Shown here: positions 1 to 8,251 of the stretch, piece after piece
Layout: each line of letters begins with the position of its first letter
Position numbering within the stretch: position 1 is the stretch's first letter
NCBI RefSeq assembly: GCF_003112575.1
Contig: NZ_BEWC01000001.1
Location: forward strand, 186,001-250,000
Reading direction: 5' to 3'
DNA from: Streptomyces ardesiacus
Lineage (GTDB): Bacteria; Actinomycetota; Actinomycetes; Streptomycetales; Streptomycetaceae
Length of the DNA stretch: 64,000 bases
The notes under the pieces: model-generated
The model's database searches: none
What the model was told of the DNA's origin: nothing
The model's input: only the letters and a program-made list of their open reading frames with translations
Translations under genes and position numbers: made by a program

Positions 1-258
1 GAACGCGCCTCCCACCCGGCGGGGCGAGGCGCCGCGCGGGCCGATCGCCGCCCGCCACTCGTCGTCGGTGGGGTCGTGCAGCGACAGCACCGGCGGCTCT
101 CCCAGCGACCACTCGAGCGGGACGCTCCGGTCACCGACGGGCACCTGGAGCGTGCCGGCCATGAGGGCGTCGCGCACTCCGGGACGGGACGCCGAGCTGC
201 GCAGGAGGTCGTTGAGTGTGTCCTGTCCCAGGGCCACCACGAGATCGCTTCGGGTCAC
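1..258 (-). CDS. Hypothetical protein, N-terminal part (runs off window)
   Basis: This is the first 86 codons of a gene read leftwards out of the window, starting with GTG at 258. A GAGGAG ribosome binding site lies a few bases upstream and the gene follows the preceding gene's stop after 16 bp, so the two form an operon. I do not recognise the family. Around residues 44-69 the protein has the pattern W-S-L-G-E-P-P-V-L-S-L followed by a conserved W. The upstream neighbour has a matching W-D-L-R-K-P-P-R-I-S-L segment at a similar place, so the two look like diverged tandem paralogues. Function is unknown. Confidence 0.6.
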   Translation of the reverse strand, partial: MTRSDLVVALGQDTLNDLLRSSASRPGVRDALMAGTLQVPVGDRSVPLEWSLGEPPVLSLHDPTDDEWRAAIGPRGASPRRVGGAF

Positions 259-274
259 GCGGGCACGCTCCTCG

Positions 275-1201
275 TCACATGTTCTGGGTGGCCTCGACGA
301 GCGCGCAGCCCTCGCCGGGGGCGATGGGGAAGAGGGAGACGCCGCCCTTCCAGGCGACGTCCACACCGGCGGTGAGCCGGGTGGGATCCCGGGCGTCGAC
401 CCGAAGATCCTTGAGCCCGCGGAAATACGCCTTGAGCGTGGCCTGGAGCACCCCTGTGAGCGTCTCGTCGACGTCGACGACGGGTTCGTGCTTGTCCGCC
501 TCCTGCTGCGCGGCCGCGTTGACGAGCCTTTTCACCAGCGCGGGGGCGACCAGGCAGAAGACCTCCTTGCCGGTGGGCCAGTCGACCGCGGAGCCCGAGG
601 AGGGGTCCGGCCGCGACCCGGTGGCGACGACCAGGTACCTGTCGGTGACGTCCACCAGGACGGGCGTGAGGTCCACGGACTGGCCCAGGAACTGCTGGGC
701 GGGGAGTCTGAGCGCCTTCAGCAGGTCCCCACCCCGTTCGAGGAGTCGGGGGACGAGGACTCTCTTGAGGACCGTCCGGTCGTTGCTGTCGGCCGGGGGA
801 GTCTCCATCCACACCCCGAGCGGATCGACCCGGACCCCGCCGTCGACGGCCAGCAGACCGGCGGGCACCGCCACGCTGCAGCTCAGCTCACGGGACGAAC
901 CGCCCTCCGCAGCCCACTGGAGCCACAACTCCGGCATCACCAACTGGACCACTCCGGAGGAGGGCAGCGTGCTGGCGCTCCCCTGTTTCCAGGTCTTCCG
1001 CCAGCGAGCGGCGTCGGGAGCGCCCAGGGAGATCCTCGGCGGTTTCCGAAGGTCCCACTTGAGGGAGTACCGGACGCCGGACATGACCTCGCTGTGGTCA
1101 CCTCGCAGCAGCTCCCTGTGACGGGCGTGCAACTGCTCCAGCCCTCTGTCCAGAGACGCGGAGGTTACTCCGACGGCGAGTTCGAGTGTGGGGGTTCCCA
1201 T
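275..1201 (-). CDS. Hypothetical protein, possible TULIP/P47-like fold
   Basis: A 308-residue protein starting with ATG at 1201. No signal peptide or membrane segment is visible. It alternates short hydrophobic beta-strand-like stretches with amphipathic helices (for example around LLKALRLPAQQFL and APALVKRLV). That layout recalls the tubular lipid-binding TULIP/P47 proteins, but this is impression, not a motif match. Its N-terminal WDLRKPPRISL segment recurs in the next gene of the operon. Codon use is ordinary for the region, so the gene is probably real. Function is unknown. Confidence 0.6.
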   Translation of the reverse strand: MGTPTLELAVGVTSASLDRGLEQLHARHRELLRGDHSEVMSGVRYSLKWDLRKPPRISLGAPDAARWRKTWKQGSASTLPSSGVVQLVMPELWLQWAAEGGSSRELSCSVAVPAGLLAVDGGVRVDPLGVWMETPPADSNDRTVLKRVLVPRLLERGGDLLKALRLPAQQFLGQSVDLTPVLVDVTDRYLVVATGSRPDPSSGSAVDWPTGKEVFCLVAPALVKRLVNAAAQQEADKHEPVVDVDETLTGVLQATLKAYFRGLKDLRVDARDPTRLTAGVDVAWKGGVSLFPIAPGEGCALVEATQNM

Positions 1202-1718
1202 ACGGAGACCTTGGCAGGAAAATCCTCCCTCACCTGCCCCTTCTCGTGCCGTTCACTCAACCGGGGAGGCGTGGTCCGGCCCCGTGCGATCCGGGTTGTG
1301 CGCTCACGCGTGGAGACCCGGGACCCGCCCGGCCGGCCGCGCCCCTGCGCCCGGATCGAGCTGGCGGGACGAGGGTCTGCACCTCGGCCCCCTCCTGTGC
1401 CGCAGTGCCTCGACGCGGCGCTGGACGAGTCCGGCACCACGGCCAGTCGTCGTGCTGGGCGAAGAGTCCTCCACGGTGCTCACCTCCAGCCCGACGGGCG
1501 TGCCGATCGGGGGCTGCAAACCACACAAAGGGACCTTGGCCGGTCCTGTCGGCCATTCGAGCCCGAATGCCGCTTGTCGCCCCTTATGCGTCCGCAGCCT
1601 TTCGCCCCTTCTCGGCGGTTTCCGGGCAAGGATGGACTGTGCCGCCGCGACCGCGGGGCGCGCACGCCACGGTCTTCGGCGCCGCAGCCCGCTACCACTT
1701 CAAGGAGGACAACTCCCC
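1202..1718. other. Intergenic region between divergent genes
   Basis: About 517 bp with no convincing coding sequence on either strand. The short open frames here give arginine- and proline-rich products typical of out-of-frame GC-rich DNA. It presumably carries the promoters of the leftward pair and of the rightward YjbR gene. The only clear signal is an AAGGAGG ribosome binding site at 1702-1708, which fixes the next start. I see no repeat, tRNA or hairpin strong enough to name. Confidence 0.5.
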
Positions 1719-2105
1719 ATGACGTTGCACGAGACCGCCACCGACTGCGCGCAGGAGCTTCCCGGAGCCCGTCCGGGGCATCCCTTCGGGGACGACTGGG
1801 AGGTTCTCAAGGTGCGCGGCAAGGTGTCCATGCTGATGACCGAGGCCCCCTGGCGTCCTGTCGTGATCCTCACGTCGGAGCCCGGCGAGGCCCTGGCCCT
1901 GCGGGAACACAACAGCCACATCACCCCGGGCCACCACATGGACAAGAAGCACTGGATCACGCTGGAGGACGGGGACGGCGTGGACGAATCGCTCGTCCGA
2001 GAGCTCGTCACCGAGTCCTCCCGGCTTGTCGTCGCTCACCTGCCCAAGGCCGAGCAGCCGGTCGACCCGCACCCCTACGCCGACGGCACGCGGGCGTCCC
2101 GGTGA
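1719..2105 (+). CDS. MmcQ/YjbR family protein
   Basis: A 128-residue protein; the ATG at 1719 follows an AAGGAGG ribosome binding site by a good distance. It shows the MmcQ/YjbR layout: an N-terminal helix with HPFGDDWEVLKVRGKVSML, a central SHITPGHHMDKKHWITL segment, and a C-terminal LVRELVTESSRLVVAHLPK helix. YjbR proteins have a double-wing DNA-binding-like fold, but their cellular role is not established. The stop overlaps the GTG start of a second, damaged YjbR gene (GTGA), so the two were translationally coupled tandem paralogues. Confidence 0.85.
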   Translation: MTLHETATDCAQELPGARPGHPFGDDWEVLKVRGKVSMLMTEAPWRPVVILTSEPGEALALREHNSHITPGHHMDKKHWITLEDGDGVDESLVRELVTESSRLVVAHLPKAEQPVDPHPYADGTRASR

Positions 2106-2471
2106 GCGCGGCAGGCGACCGGCTCCAGGAGACCGCCCGCGAGGCGGCCCTCGCCCTGCCCGACGTCAGCCGCTCACGCCCCCTTCACCCCTCAGCTCGA
2201 CGTGTACAAGGTCGCGGGCAAGGTGTTCCTCATCGTCACCGACGACCCGGACGAGCAGATCATCACGGTCAAGTGCGAACCCGAGCACGCCCGTGCCCAC
2301 GTGCACGCGCACGCTTCGATCACGCCCGGCCGCTACCTCGACAAACGCCACTGGATCACGCTGGGGCCGGGACCCGGTGTCACCAAGCGCCTCGTCACCG
2401 ACGTGGTCGAGGACTCCTACGACCTGGTCGTCGAACGGATGCCACGACGCGACCGCCCGAGTCCCCGATGA
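2102..2471 (+). pseudogene. MmcQ/YjbR paralogue, frameshifted
   Basis: The GTG at 2102 overlaps the stop of the preceding YjbR gene and opens a normal YjbR N-terminus (VSAAGDRLQETAREAALALP). Near 2179-2183 there is a run of five C. After it the family sequence (FTPQLDVYKVAGKVFLIVTD, then ITPGRYLDKRHWITL) continues in another frame to a stop at 2469-2471. Removing one base from the run would join the two parts into a normal-length protein of about 120 residues. It is either a real recent frameshift or a homopolymer sequencing error. An internal GTG at 2202 could give an 89-residue fragment. Confidence 0.75.
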
Positions 2472-2639
2472 GCACCTCCAGCGCGCCCACCAGTGGCTGA
2501 TCCGACACCGGCCCATGCCCTGTACACAACTCACTGCGCTCGCCACCGACCGGCCGGGACACCGGCTGCGCGTCGACGAGAGCCACCGCTTCGACCGCGC
2601 CCAGCAGGACAGCGTCCTCCCCCGCGGGCCTGCAGAACA

Positions 2640-2852
2640 ATGGACGCAAACGGCCTCCGCAGGGTCCGTCTGTACGATGCTCGGGCGTCTTGCCTCACGT
2701 ACTTCGCCGACAACGGGGTGCCGGATCACCTGCTCGCCAGGTGGGCCGGGCACACGAACGTGAAGACGACGAAGAAGTGGCACGTGAAGCCGGACGTGGC
2801 GGACCTGCTTCCCGCGGCGGAGGCATGGGGAGGTCTCGCAGGGGGCGTGTGA
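2640..2852 (+). pseudogene. Tyrosine recombinase (phage-type integrase), C-terminal remnant
   Basis: A reading frame ending at 2852 gives GLRRVRLYDARASCLTYFAD followed by GVPDHLLARWAGHTNVKTT, the C-terminal half of a tyrosine recombinase catalytic domain. Only part of the active site survives. The DARHS histidine is alanine (DARAS), the WAGHT histidine is kept, and the position of the nucleophilic tyrosine reads KKWHVKP with no tyrosine. The N-terminal and core DNA-binding parts are absent upstream; 2472-2640 holds nothing recognisable. This is a decayed end of an integrated element. I found no tRNA or attachment repeat beside it. Confidence 0.7.
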
Positions 2853-2881
2853 CAGATCGTGACAGATGAAGGTGTGAACCC

Positions 2882-4246
2882 GTGACCGAAGGCAAGACCG
2901 AGACGCTGCAATACCGCTTTGACGGGCCGGAACACCTACCAGTCCTGATCCTGGGGCCGTCTCTCGGCACCACATGGCACATGTGGGACCGGCAGGTGCC
3001 CGAACTGTCGCAGCACTGGCGGGTCTTCCGCTACGACCTGCCCGGGCACGGCGGCGCCCCGGCCCACCCGGCGGGGTCCGTCGCGGAACTCACCACGCGG
3101 CTGCTGGCCACCCTCGACGGGCTCGGCGTGCAGCGCTTCGGGTACGCCGGCTGCGCGTTCGGCGGTGCCGTCGGGATCGAGCTGGCGCTGCGCCACCCCG
3201 AGCGGCTCGCCTCCCTCGCGCTGATCGCCGCCTCGCCCCGGTTCGGCACGGCCGACGAGTTCCGCCAGCGCGGTGTGATCGTGCGCACCAACGGGCTCGA
3301 CCCCATCGCCCGCAGTTCCCCCGAGCGCTGGTTCACCGGCGGGTACGCCGCCGCACAGCCGGCGATCACCGAGTGGGCGGTGCAGATGGTCCGGACCACC
3401 GACCCGGGCTGCTACATCTCCGCCTGCGAGGCCCTCGCCGCGTTCGACGTGCGCGGGGAACTCGGCCGGGTCGGCGTCCCGACGCTGGTCCTCGTCGGCT
3501 CCGACGACCAGGTCACCGGCCCCGCCGAGGCCCGCACCCTGGTCGCCGGGATCCCGGACGCCCGGCTCGCCGTCGTCCCGGGCGCCTCCCACCTGGTCCC
3601 GGTCGAGCAGCCCTCGGCCGTCACCGACCTGCTGGTGCGGCACTTCACCAGCGCCTGGCAGGCCGCCCACGACGCCTCGTCCACCGGCCAGGTCCCCGTG
3701 CCGGTACCGGCCCACCCCACCGCCCATCCGGTCCCGGCGGCCCCGGCGGCCCCGGTCCCCGGTCCGGCCGCCGCGCCCCTCCAGCCGGTGCCGGCTCCGC
3801 CGCAGACCGCGCCCATCGCCGAGATCGCCCCGGCCCCCGTCGTGCCGCCGCAGGCGCAGGGCAGGCCCGACCCGTACGACGCCGGGCTCAAGGTGCGCCG
3901 CGAGGTCCTCGGTGACGGGCACGTCGACCAGGAGCTCGCACGGGCGGACGACTTCTCCGGGGACTTCCAGGAGCTGCTCACCCGGTACGCGTGGGGCGAG
4001 ATCTGGGACCGGCCGGGCCTGGACCGGCGTTCGCGGAGCTGCGTCACCCTCACCGCCCTCGTCGCCGGCGGGCACCTGGAGGAGCTGGCGCCCCACCTCA
4101 GGGCCGCCCTGCGCAACGGCCTCACCCCGGCCGAGATCAAGGAGGTACTGCTCCAGGCGGCCGTCTACTGCGGCGTACCGGCCGCGAGCGGGGCGTTCCG
4201 GGTGGCCCAGCAGGTCATCCGCGAGGAGACGACACCACCGGAGTGA
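2882..4246 (+). CDS. pcaL: 3-oxoadipate enol-lactonase / 4-carboxymuconolactone decarboxylase fusion (PcaD-PcaC)
   Basis: A 454-residue two-domain protein. Residues about 15-258 are an alpha/beta hydrolase like 3-oxoadipate enol-lactonase. A Pro/Ala linker (about 262-322) leads to a carboxymuconolactone decarboxylase domain (about 325-450). Such PcaL fusions do two successive steps of the protocatechuate branch of the beta-ketoadipate pathway. Oddly, the nucleophile elbow, normally G-x-S-x-G, reads G90-C-A-F-G94, putting alanine at the serine position and cysteine before it. Acid (D208/D209) and His237 (GASHLVP) are present. No other pca genes are nearby, so the gene stands apart from an aromatic-degradation operon. 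Confidence 0.85.
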   Translation: MTEGKTETLQYRFDGPEHLPVLILGPSLGTTWHMWDRQVPELSQHWRVFRYDLPGHGGAPAHPAGSVAELTTRLLATLDGLGVQRFGYAGCAFGGAVGIELALRHPERLASLALIAASPRFGTADEFRQRGVIVRTNGLDPIARSSPERWFTGGYAAAQPAITEWAVQMVRTTDPGCYISACEALAAFDVRGELGRVGVPTLVLVGSDDQVTGPAEARTLVAGIPDARLAVVPGASHLVPVEQPSAVTDLLVRHFTSAWQAAHDASSTGQVPVPVPAHPTAHPVPAAPAAPVPGPAAAPLQPVPAPPQTAPIAEIAPAPVVPPQAQGRPDPYDAGLKVRREVLGDGHVDQELARADDFSGDFQELLTRYAWGEIWDRPGLDRRSRSCVTLTALVAGGHLEELAPHLRAALRNGLTPAEIKEVLLQAAVYCGVPAASGAFRVAQQVIREETTPPE

Positions 4247-4289
4247 GCCCCTCGGGCGGGAAGCGGGCGCGCGGCGGCAGGATGGAGTC

Positions 4290-4925
4290 ATGAAGCTCAT
4301 CAAGAAGTCGCACGCCTGTGTCCGCCTCGAAAAGGACGGAGGGACGCTCGTCCTGGACCCCGGCGGGTTCACCGAGGAGGACGCCGCCCTCGGCGCGGAC
4401 GCGATCCTCGTCACCCACGAGCACCCGGACCACTTCGACGAGCTGCGGCTGCGGGCCGCGATGGAGGACAACCCGGCGGCGGAGATCTGGACGCTCAGGT
4501 CGGTCGCGGAGAAGATCTCGGCGGCGTTCCCGGGCCGCGTCCACACCGTCGGCCACGGCGACACCTTCACCGCCGCCGGGTTCGACGTGCGGGTCCACGG
4601 GGAGCTGCACGCGGTGATCCACCCGGACATCCCGCGCGTCACCAACGTCGGCTTCCTCGTGGACGGCGGCAAGGTCTTCCACCCCGGCGACGCCCTCACC
4701 GTCCCCGACCATCCGGTCGAGACGCTGATGCTGCCGGTCATGGCCCCCTGGAACAAGATCTCCGAAGTGATCGACTACGTCCGCGAGGTCCGGCCGCAGC
4801 GCGCCTACGACGTCCACGACGCGCTCCTGACCGACCTGGCCCGCCCGATCTACGACCGCCAGATCGGCGAGCTGGGCGGCACCGAGCACCTGCGGCTGAC
4901 GCCCGGCGACTCGGCGCGGCTGTGA
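4290..4925 (+). CDS. MBL-fold metallo-hydrolase
   Basis: A 211-residue protein starting at ATG 4290. It has the metallo-beta-lactamase metal site THEHPDHFD (H43, H45, D47, H48), with later ligand candidates in ELHAVIH and in HPGDA. The size and the lack of other domains fit the small UlaG/YtnP-like branch of the superfamily, whose members hydrolyse diverse esters, lactones or phosphodiesters. The substrate cannot be read from the sequence. It lies 43 bp after pcaL on the same strand and may be co-transcribed. No export signal is seen, so it should be cytoplasmic. Confidence 0.85.
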   Translation: MKLIKKSHACVRLEKDGGTLVLDPGGFTEEDAALGADAILVTHEHPDHFDELRLRAAMEDNPAAEIWTLRSVAEKISAAFPGRVHTVGHGDTFTAAGFDVRVHGELHAVIHPDIPRVTNVGFLVDGGKVFHPGDALTVPDHPVETLMLPVMAPWNKISEVIDYVREVRPQRAYDVHDALLTDLARPIYDRQIGELGGTEHLRLTPGDSARL

Positions 4926-4982
4926 GACCCCGGCGCCCGGGGCGGGACCGCGTTGTCAGTGCCGCCCGGTAGGTTGGGGAAC

Positions 4983-5762
4983 ATGCGCATCGCGACCTGG
5001 AACGTGAACTCGATCACCGCCCGCCTGCCGAGGCTGCTGGCCTGGCTGGAGAGCAGCGGCACCGACGTGCTGTGCCTCCAGGAGGCCAAGGTCGCCGAGG
5101 CGCAGTTCCCCTTCGACGCGCTGCGCGAGGCGGGTTACGAGGCGGCGGTCCACGCCACCGGCCGGTGGAACGGGGTGGCGGTCCTCTCCCGCGTGGGCAT
5201 CGAGGACGTGGTCAAGGGCCTGCCCGGCGACCCCGGCTACGAGGGCGCCCAGGAGCCGCGCGCCATCTCCGCCACGTGCGGCCCCGCCCGGGTCTGGTCG
5301 GTGTACGTGCCCAACGGCCGCGAGGTGGAGCACCCGCACTACGCCTACAAGCTCCAGTGGTTCGAGGCCCTGCGCGCCGCCGTCCAGAGCGACGCGGCCG
5401 GCGACCGCCCCTTCGCCGTGATGGGGGACTACAACGTCGCGCCGACCGACGACGACGTCTACGACCGCGCCGCCTTCGAGGGCGCCACCCACGTCACCCC
5501 GGCCGAGCGCGCCGCCCTCGCCTCGCTGCGCGGCACCGGCCTGTCCGACGTGGTGCCGCGCCCGCTGAAGTACGACCACCCCTACACGTACTGGGACTAC
5601 CGCCAGCTCTGCTTCCCCAAGAACCGCGGCATGCGCATCGACCTGGTGTACGGCAACGAGCCCTTCGCCAAGGCGGTCACCGACTCCTACGTGGACCGCG
5701 AGGAGCGCAAGGGCAAGGGCGCCTCGGACCACGCGCCGGTCGTGGTGGACCTGGACCTGTAG
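4983..5762 (+). CDS. xth: Exodeoxyribonuclease III (AP endonuclease family)
   Basis: A 259-residue protein starting MRIATWNVNSITARL. This N-terminus is typical of the exonuclease III / ExoA family that cuts DNA at abasic sites and degrades one strand from 3' ends in base excision repair. Metal and catalytic residues are visible: N7, the CLQEAK glutamate near 34, MGDYNVAP, and the C-terminal SDHAPVVVDL. I chose ATG 4983 because the family begins exactly there; an earlier in-frame start would add about ten unrelated residues. It is a single gene with its own upstream gap. Confidence 0.92.
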   Translation: MRIATWNVNSITARLPRLLAWLESSGTDVLCLQEAKVAEAQFPFDALREAGYEAAVHATGRWNGVAVLSRVGIEDVVKGLPGDPGYEGAQEPRAISATCGPARVWSVYVPNGREVEHPHYAYKLQWFEALRAAVQSDAAGDRPFAVMGDYNVAPTDDDVYDRAAFEGATHVTPAERAALASLRGTGLSDVVPRPLKYDHPYTYWDYRQLCFPKNRGMRIDLVYGNEPFAKAVTDSYVDREERKGKGASDHAPVVVDLDL

Positions 5763-5858
5763 CCGCACCCGCCCCCGCACCGGCCCTTGCTCCCCGCACG
5801 CACGTCACCTCCGCGTGCCCTGTGGTGCACATGGCCGTACGAATGACAGTCTGGAGGT

Positions 5859-6266
5859 ATGAACTTCCCCTTCCTGGGCAAGCGGCGCGAAGACCCCCGG
5901 GTGCACGACGCGGAGGGCATCGGCGACCTGCTCGCCGAGTGCGATCTGCTGCGCGCGCAGGCGCTGCGGGAGGGGGTCCGGCTCGACGACTCCGCGCTCT
6001 CGCTGGAGCAGTTGGACCAGATGCTGCCGCGCTGGCGCGGTGACGAGGAGAACCTGACCTGGCTCGGCAACGACGCGGGTCTCTACCTCGGCACCGTCAT
6101 CGTGCGCACCGTGGCCGGCGCCGCGTGGGCCATCCGGGCCGACGGCCAGCCGGTCGTCCGCCTCGCCGGCGGCCGGGAGTTCGACGTGGTGGCGAACGGG
6201 CACGCCTGGGCGGAGGACGGCGTACCCGAACTCTCCCAGCTCTACGGCGAAGTCGCGGAGGCGTGA
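5859..6266 (+). CDS. Conserved hypothetical protein (small, acidic)
   Basis: A 135-residue protein, MNFPFLGKRREDPRVHDAE onward, with no signal peptide or membrane span. It has a mixed alpha/beta pattern and two tryptophan-rich stretches (LPRWRGDEENLTWLG and GAAWAIRADG). I believe it belongs to a DUF6278-type family common in Streptomyces, but that rests on memory. The codon pattern is normal for the region and the start has no competing upstream codon. It does not overlap its neighbours and appears monocistronic. Function is unknown. Confidence 0.75.
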   Translation: MNFPFLGKRREDPRVHDAEGIGDLLAECDLLRAQALREGVRLDDSALSLEQLDQMLPRWRGDEENLTWLGNDAGLYLGTVIVRTVAGAAWAIRADGQPVVRLAGGREFDVVANGHAWAEDGVPELSQLYGEVAEA

Positions 6267-6360
6267 GCACCGTTCCCGCCTCCGTGGCCGCCCGCTCCCG
6301 GGCTGTCTGCCGCGCGGCAGGCTGCCTTAAATAGGGGTAATGCCCGCAGGTGCGTGTCGG

Positions 6361-6492
6361 CGCCGCATGCCGGGTTTGTCTCGGTACGTTGCGGTAGTCG
6401 GAGCGGACACGAACGCACGGGGGACCTACGCAGGGTGCAGCCGCAGATCACTGCTCGCGGGCGAGGAGAAGGTCAGTTGCACACCGGCGGGC
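6361..6492 (+). ncRNA. Possible degenerate c-di-AMP (ydaO-type) riboswitch
   Basis: In the gap between the small conserved gene and the amidase, the plus strand shows pieces that recall the actinobacterial ydaO riboswitch: CGGGGGACC (6419-6427), then GGGTG (6433-6437), CGGGCGA, and near the 3' end GGTCAG...CACACCGGCGGGCG (6471-6492), in the usual order. Outer segments (CGCC and CCGG near 6361-6374) could pair with CCGG...GGCG at the 3' end. The strongly conserved GGGUGAAUC and CAGCUAAC blocks are not exact, and no plus-strand gene follows. This is a weak candidate. Confidence 0.25.
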
Positions 6493-6538
6493 GACCTCGT
6501 CGGGGTACCGCTTCACGACGTGGCGCCCGCCGGTCCGC

Positions 6539-8146
6539 TCAGTGGGAGGTGCCGGACGGTGTCGTGGGCAGGTACCCGGGCGCCCGCCAGGCGTTCAGGC
6601 GCTGCTCCACCGCCCCGCCCAGGGAGAGCAGTTCGGCGTCCTGCCGGTCGCCGGCCATGAGGAGCAGCCCGACCGGCAGTTCGCCGACGAACCCGGCGGG
6701 CACGGACAGCGAGGGGTACCCGGCGACGGCGGCGGGGGTCGAGGACGGGATCACGTCGTTGTCGCCCCGCGCGCAGTCGGTCGTCCACGCGGGCGGGTTG
6801 GCCGGGGAGGCGATGGCGTCCAGGCCGTGCTCGGTCATGACCTCGTCGATGGACCGCCGGGACAGGTCGGTCAACTCCGCGCGCATCGCCCGGTACTCCG
6901 GGTCGGTCGTGGGCGGCGCGGCCAGCGCCTGCTCGAACAGCTCCTGGCCGGCGAAGCAGCTCTGCTCCTGCGGGTGCGTCCGGTTGAACTCGATCAGCCC
7001 GGCCAGGTTCCGCGGTCCCTCGCGGGTGGCGAGGTAGGCGTCGATGTCCCGGTGGAACTCGCTCAGCAGCGCCGGGAACTCCAGCTCGGCCAGGCGCTCC
7101 TGGTACGGCAGGCTCACCTCGACGACCTCGGCCCCCGCCGCCCCGAGCCGCTCGGCGGTGCGGGTCATCAGGGCGTCCACCTCGGCTCCCAGTGACGGCA
7201 GCCGCCACAGGCCGATCCGCTTGCCGCGCAGCGTGCCGGCACCGCCGGCCGCGTCGGTGAGGCTCGGCGCGTCGCCCTCCCGCACGGTGTCACGTCCGCT
7301 GAGCACCGCGAGGGTGAGCGCGGTGTCGGTCACGTTGCGCGCCATGGGGCCGGCCGTGTCCTGCTCGGCGGAGATCGGCACGACGCCCGACTGGCTGACC
7401 ACGCCGAGGCTGGGCTTGAGGCCGACCACGCCGTTCATCCCGGCGGGGCAGACGATGGAGCCGTCCGTCTCCGTCCCGATCGCCACCTGCGCCAGCGACG
7501 CGGCGAGCGCCGCGGCCGAACCGGAGGACGAGCCGCAGGGGTTGCGGTCCAGGACGTACGGGTTGTTCGTCTGGCCGCCCACCGCCGACCACCCCGACGT
7601 CGGCTTCGCCGCACGGAAGTTGGCCCACTCGGACAGGTTGGCCTTGCCGAGGATCACCGCCCCGGCCGCCCGCAGCTTCTTCACCAGGTCGGCGTCGGCG
7701 GCCGGCGGGCGTCCGGCCAGCGCCAGGGACCCGGCGGTCGTCGGCATGTCCCGGGTGTTCACGTTGTCCTTGAGCAGGACGGGGATGCCGTCCAGCGGGC
7801 CGCGGGACTTGCCGAGGCGATGCCTGAGGTCGCTGGCGACGGCCTGGCCCAGGGCCGTCGGGCTGGTGCGCAGCACCGCGTTGATCTTCGGGTCGACGGC
7901 TTTGATCCGCCGCAGGTAGGCGAGGGTCAGCCGGAGCGAGGACAGGGACCCGCGGTCCATGCGTGCCTGCAGTTCGGGGATGGTCACCGTGTCGAGGTCC
8001 ACGCCGCGGACGAGTGCCGACTCGGCGGATCGCGCCGGGTCGCCGGGTCCGGGTTCGGCGGCCCGGACCCGCTGACCGGGTGCCGCCGCCACGAGGGGGA
8101 CCACGACCAGGATCGCGGTCAGGGCCGCCATGCTTCTCTTCTTCAT
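6539..8146 (-). CDS. Secreted amidase (amidase-signature family)
   Basis: A 535-residue protein starting at ATG 8146. The Lys-Lys-Arg N-terminus followed by a hydrophobic stretch and Ala-rich end (residues about 3-30) is a Sec signal peptide. The amidase-signature Ser-cisSer-Lys triad is visible: Lys126 in LLKDNV, the CGSSSGS cis-serine near 206-207, and Ser230 in TETDGSIVCPA. Such enzymes hydrolyse carboxamides or peptide amides; the substrate is unknown. It is divergent from the LPMO gene, and the roughly 210-bp region between them holds two DasR-like operators that could act on either gene. Confidence 0.88.
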   Translation of the reverse strand: MKKRSMAALTAILVVVPLVAAAPGQRVRAAEPGPGDPARSAESALVRGVDLDTVTIPELQARMDRGSLSSLRLTLAYLRRIKAVDPKINAVLRTSPTALGQAVASDLRHRLGKSRGPLDGIPVLLKDNVNTRDMPTTAGSLALAGRPPAADADLVKKLRAAGAVILGKANLSEWANFRAAKPTSGWSAVGGQTNNPYVLDRNPCGSSSGSAAALAASLAQVAIGTETDGSIVCPAGMNGVVGLKPSLGVVSQSGVVPISAEQDTAGPMARNVTDTALTLAVLSGRDTVREGDAPSLTDAAGGAGTLRGKRIGLWRLPSLGAEVDALMTRTAERLGAAGAEVVEVSLPYQERLAELEFPALLSEFHRDIDAYLATREGPRNLAGLIEFNRTHPQEQSCFAGQELFEQALAAPPTTDPEYRAMRAELTDLSRRSIDEVMTEHGLDAIASPANPPAWTTDCARGDNDVIPSSTPAAVAGYPSLSVPAGFVGELPVGLLLMAGDRQDAELLSLGGAVEQRLNAWRAPGYLPTTPSGTSH

Positions 8147-8223
8147 GCGGCACACCCCACTACACCGGGCGGCGGGGGCACAAGGGGCCCTTTCCGTGCA
8201 CCAGTTGGGGGTGCCGCGCCCCC

Positions 8224-8251
8224 TTGACGGGCCCTCCACCTTCGCTAAGGT
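8224..8251 (+). promoter_or_regulatory. Candidate promoter of the LPMO gene
   Basis: TTGACG at 8224-8229 is followed after 16 bp by TAAGGT at 8246-8251, matching the streptomycete TTGACN / TANNNT pattern of vegetative promoters. The -10 hexamer overlaps the first of the two DasR-like palindromes, so a bound repressor would occlude it. Placement is inferred from the sequence alone. Confidence 0.45.

Noticed and set aside
1202..1718. Several short open frames in the 517-bp gap
   Set aside because: None has a ribosome binding site, normal composition or recognisable family.
6340..6660. A small plus-strand open frame after the conserved protein gene
   Set aside because: It overlaps the amidase on the opposite strand, has an arginine-rich composition and no ribosome binding site.
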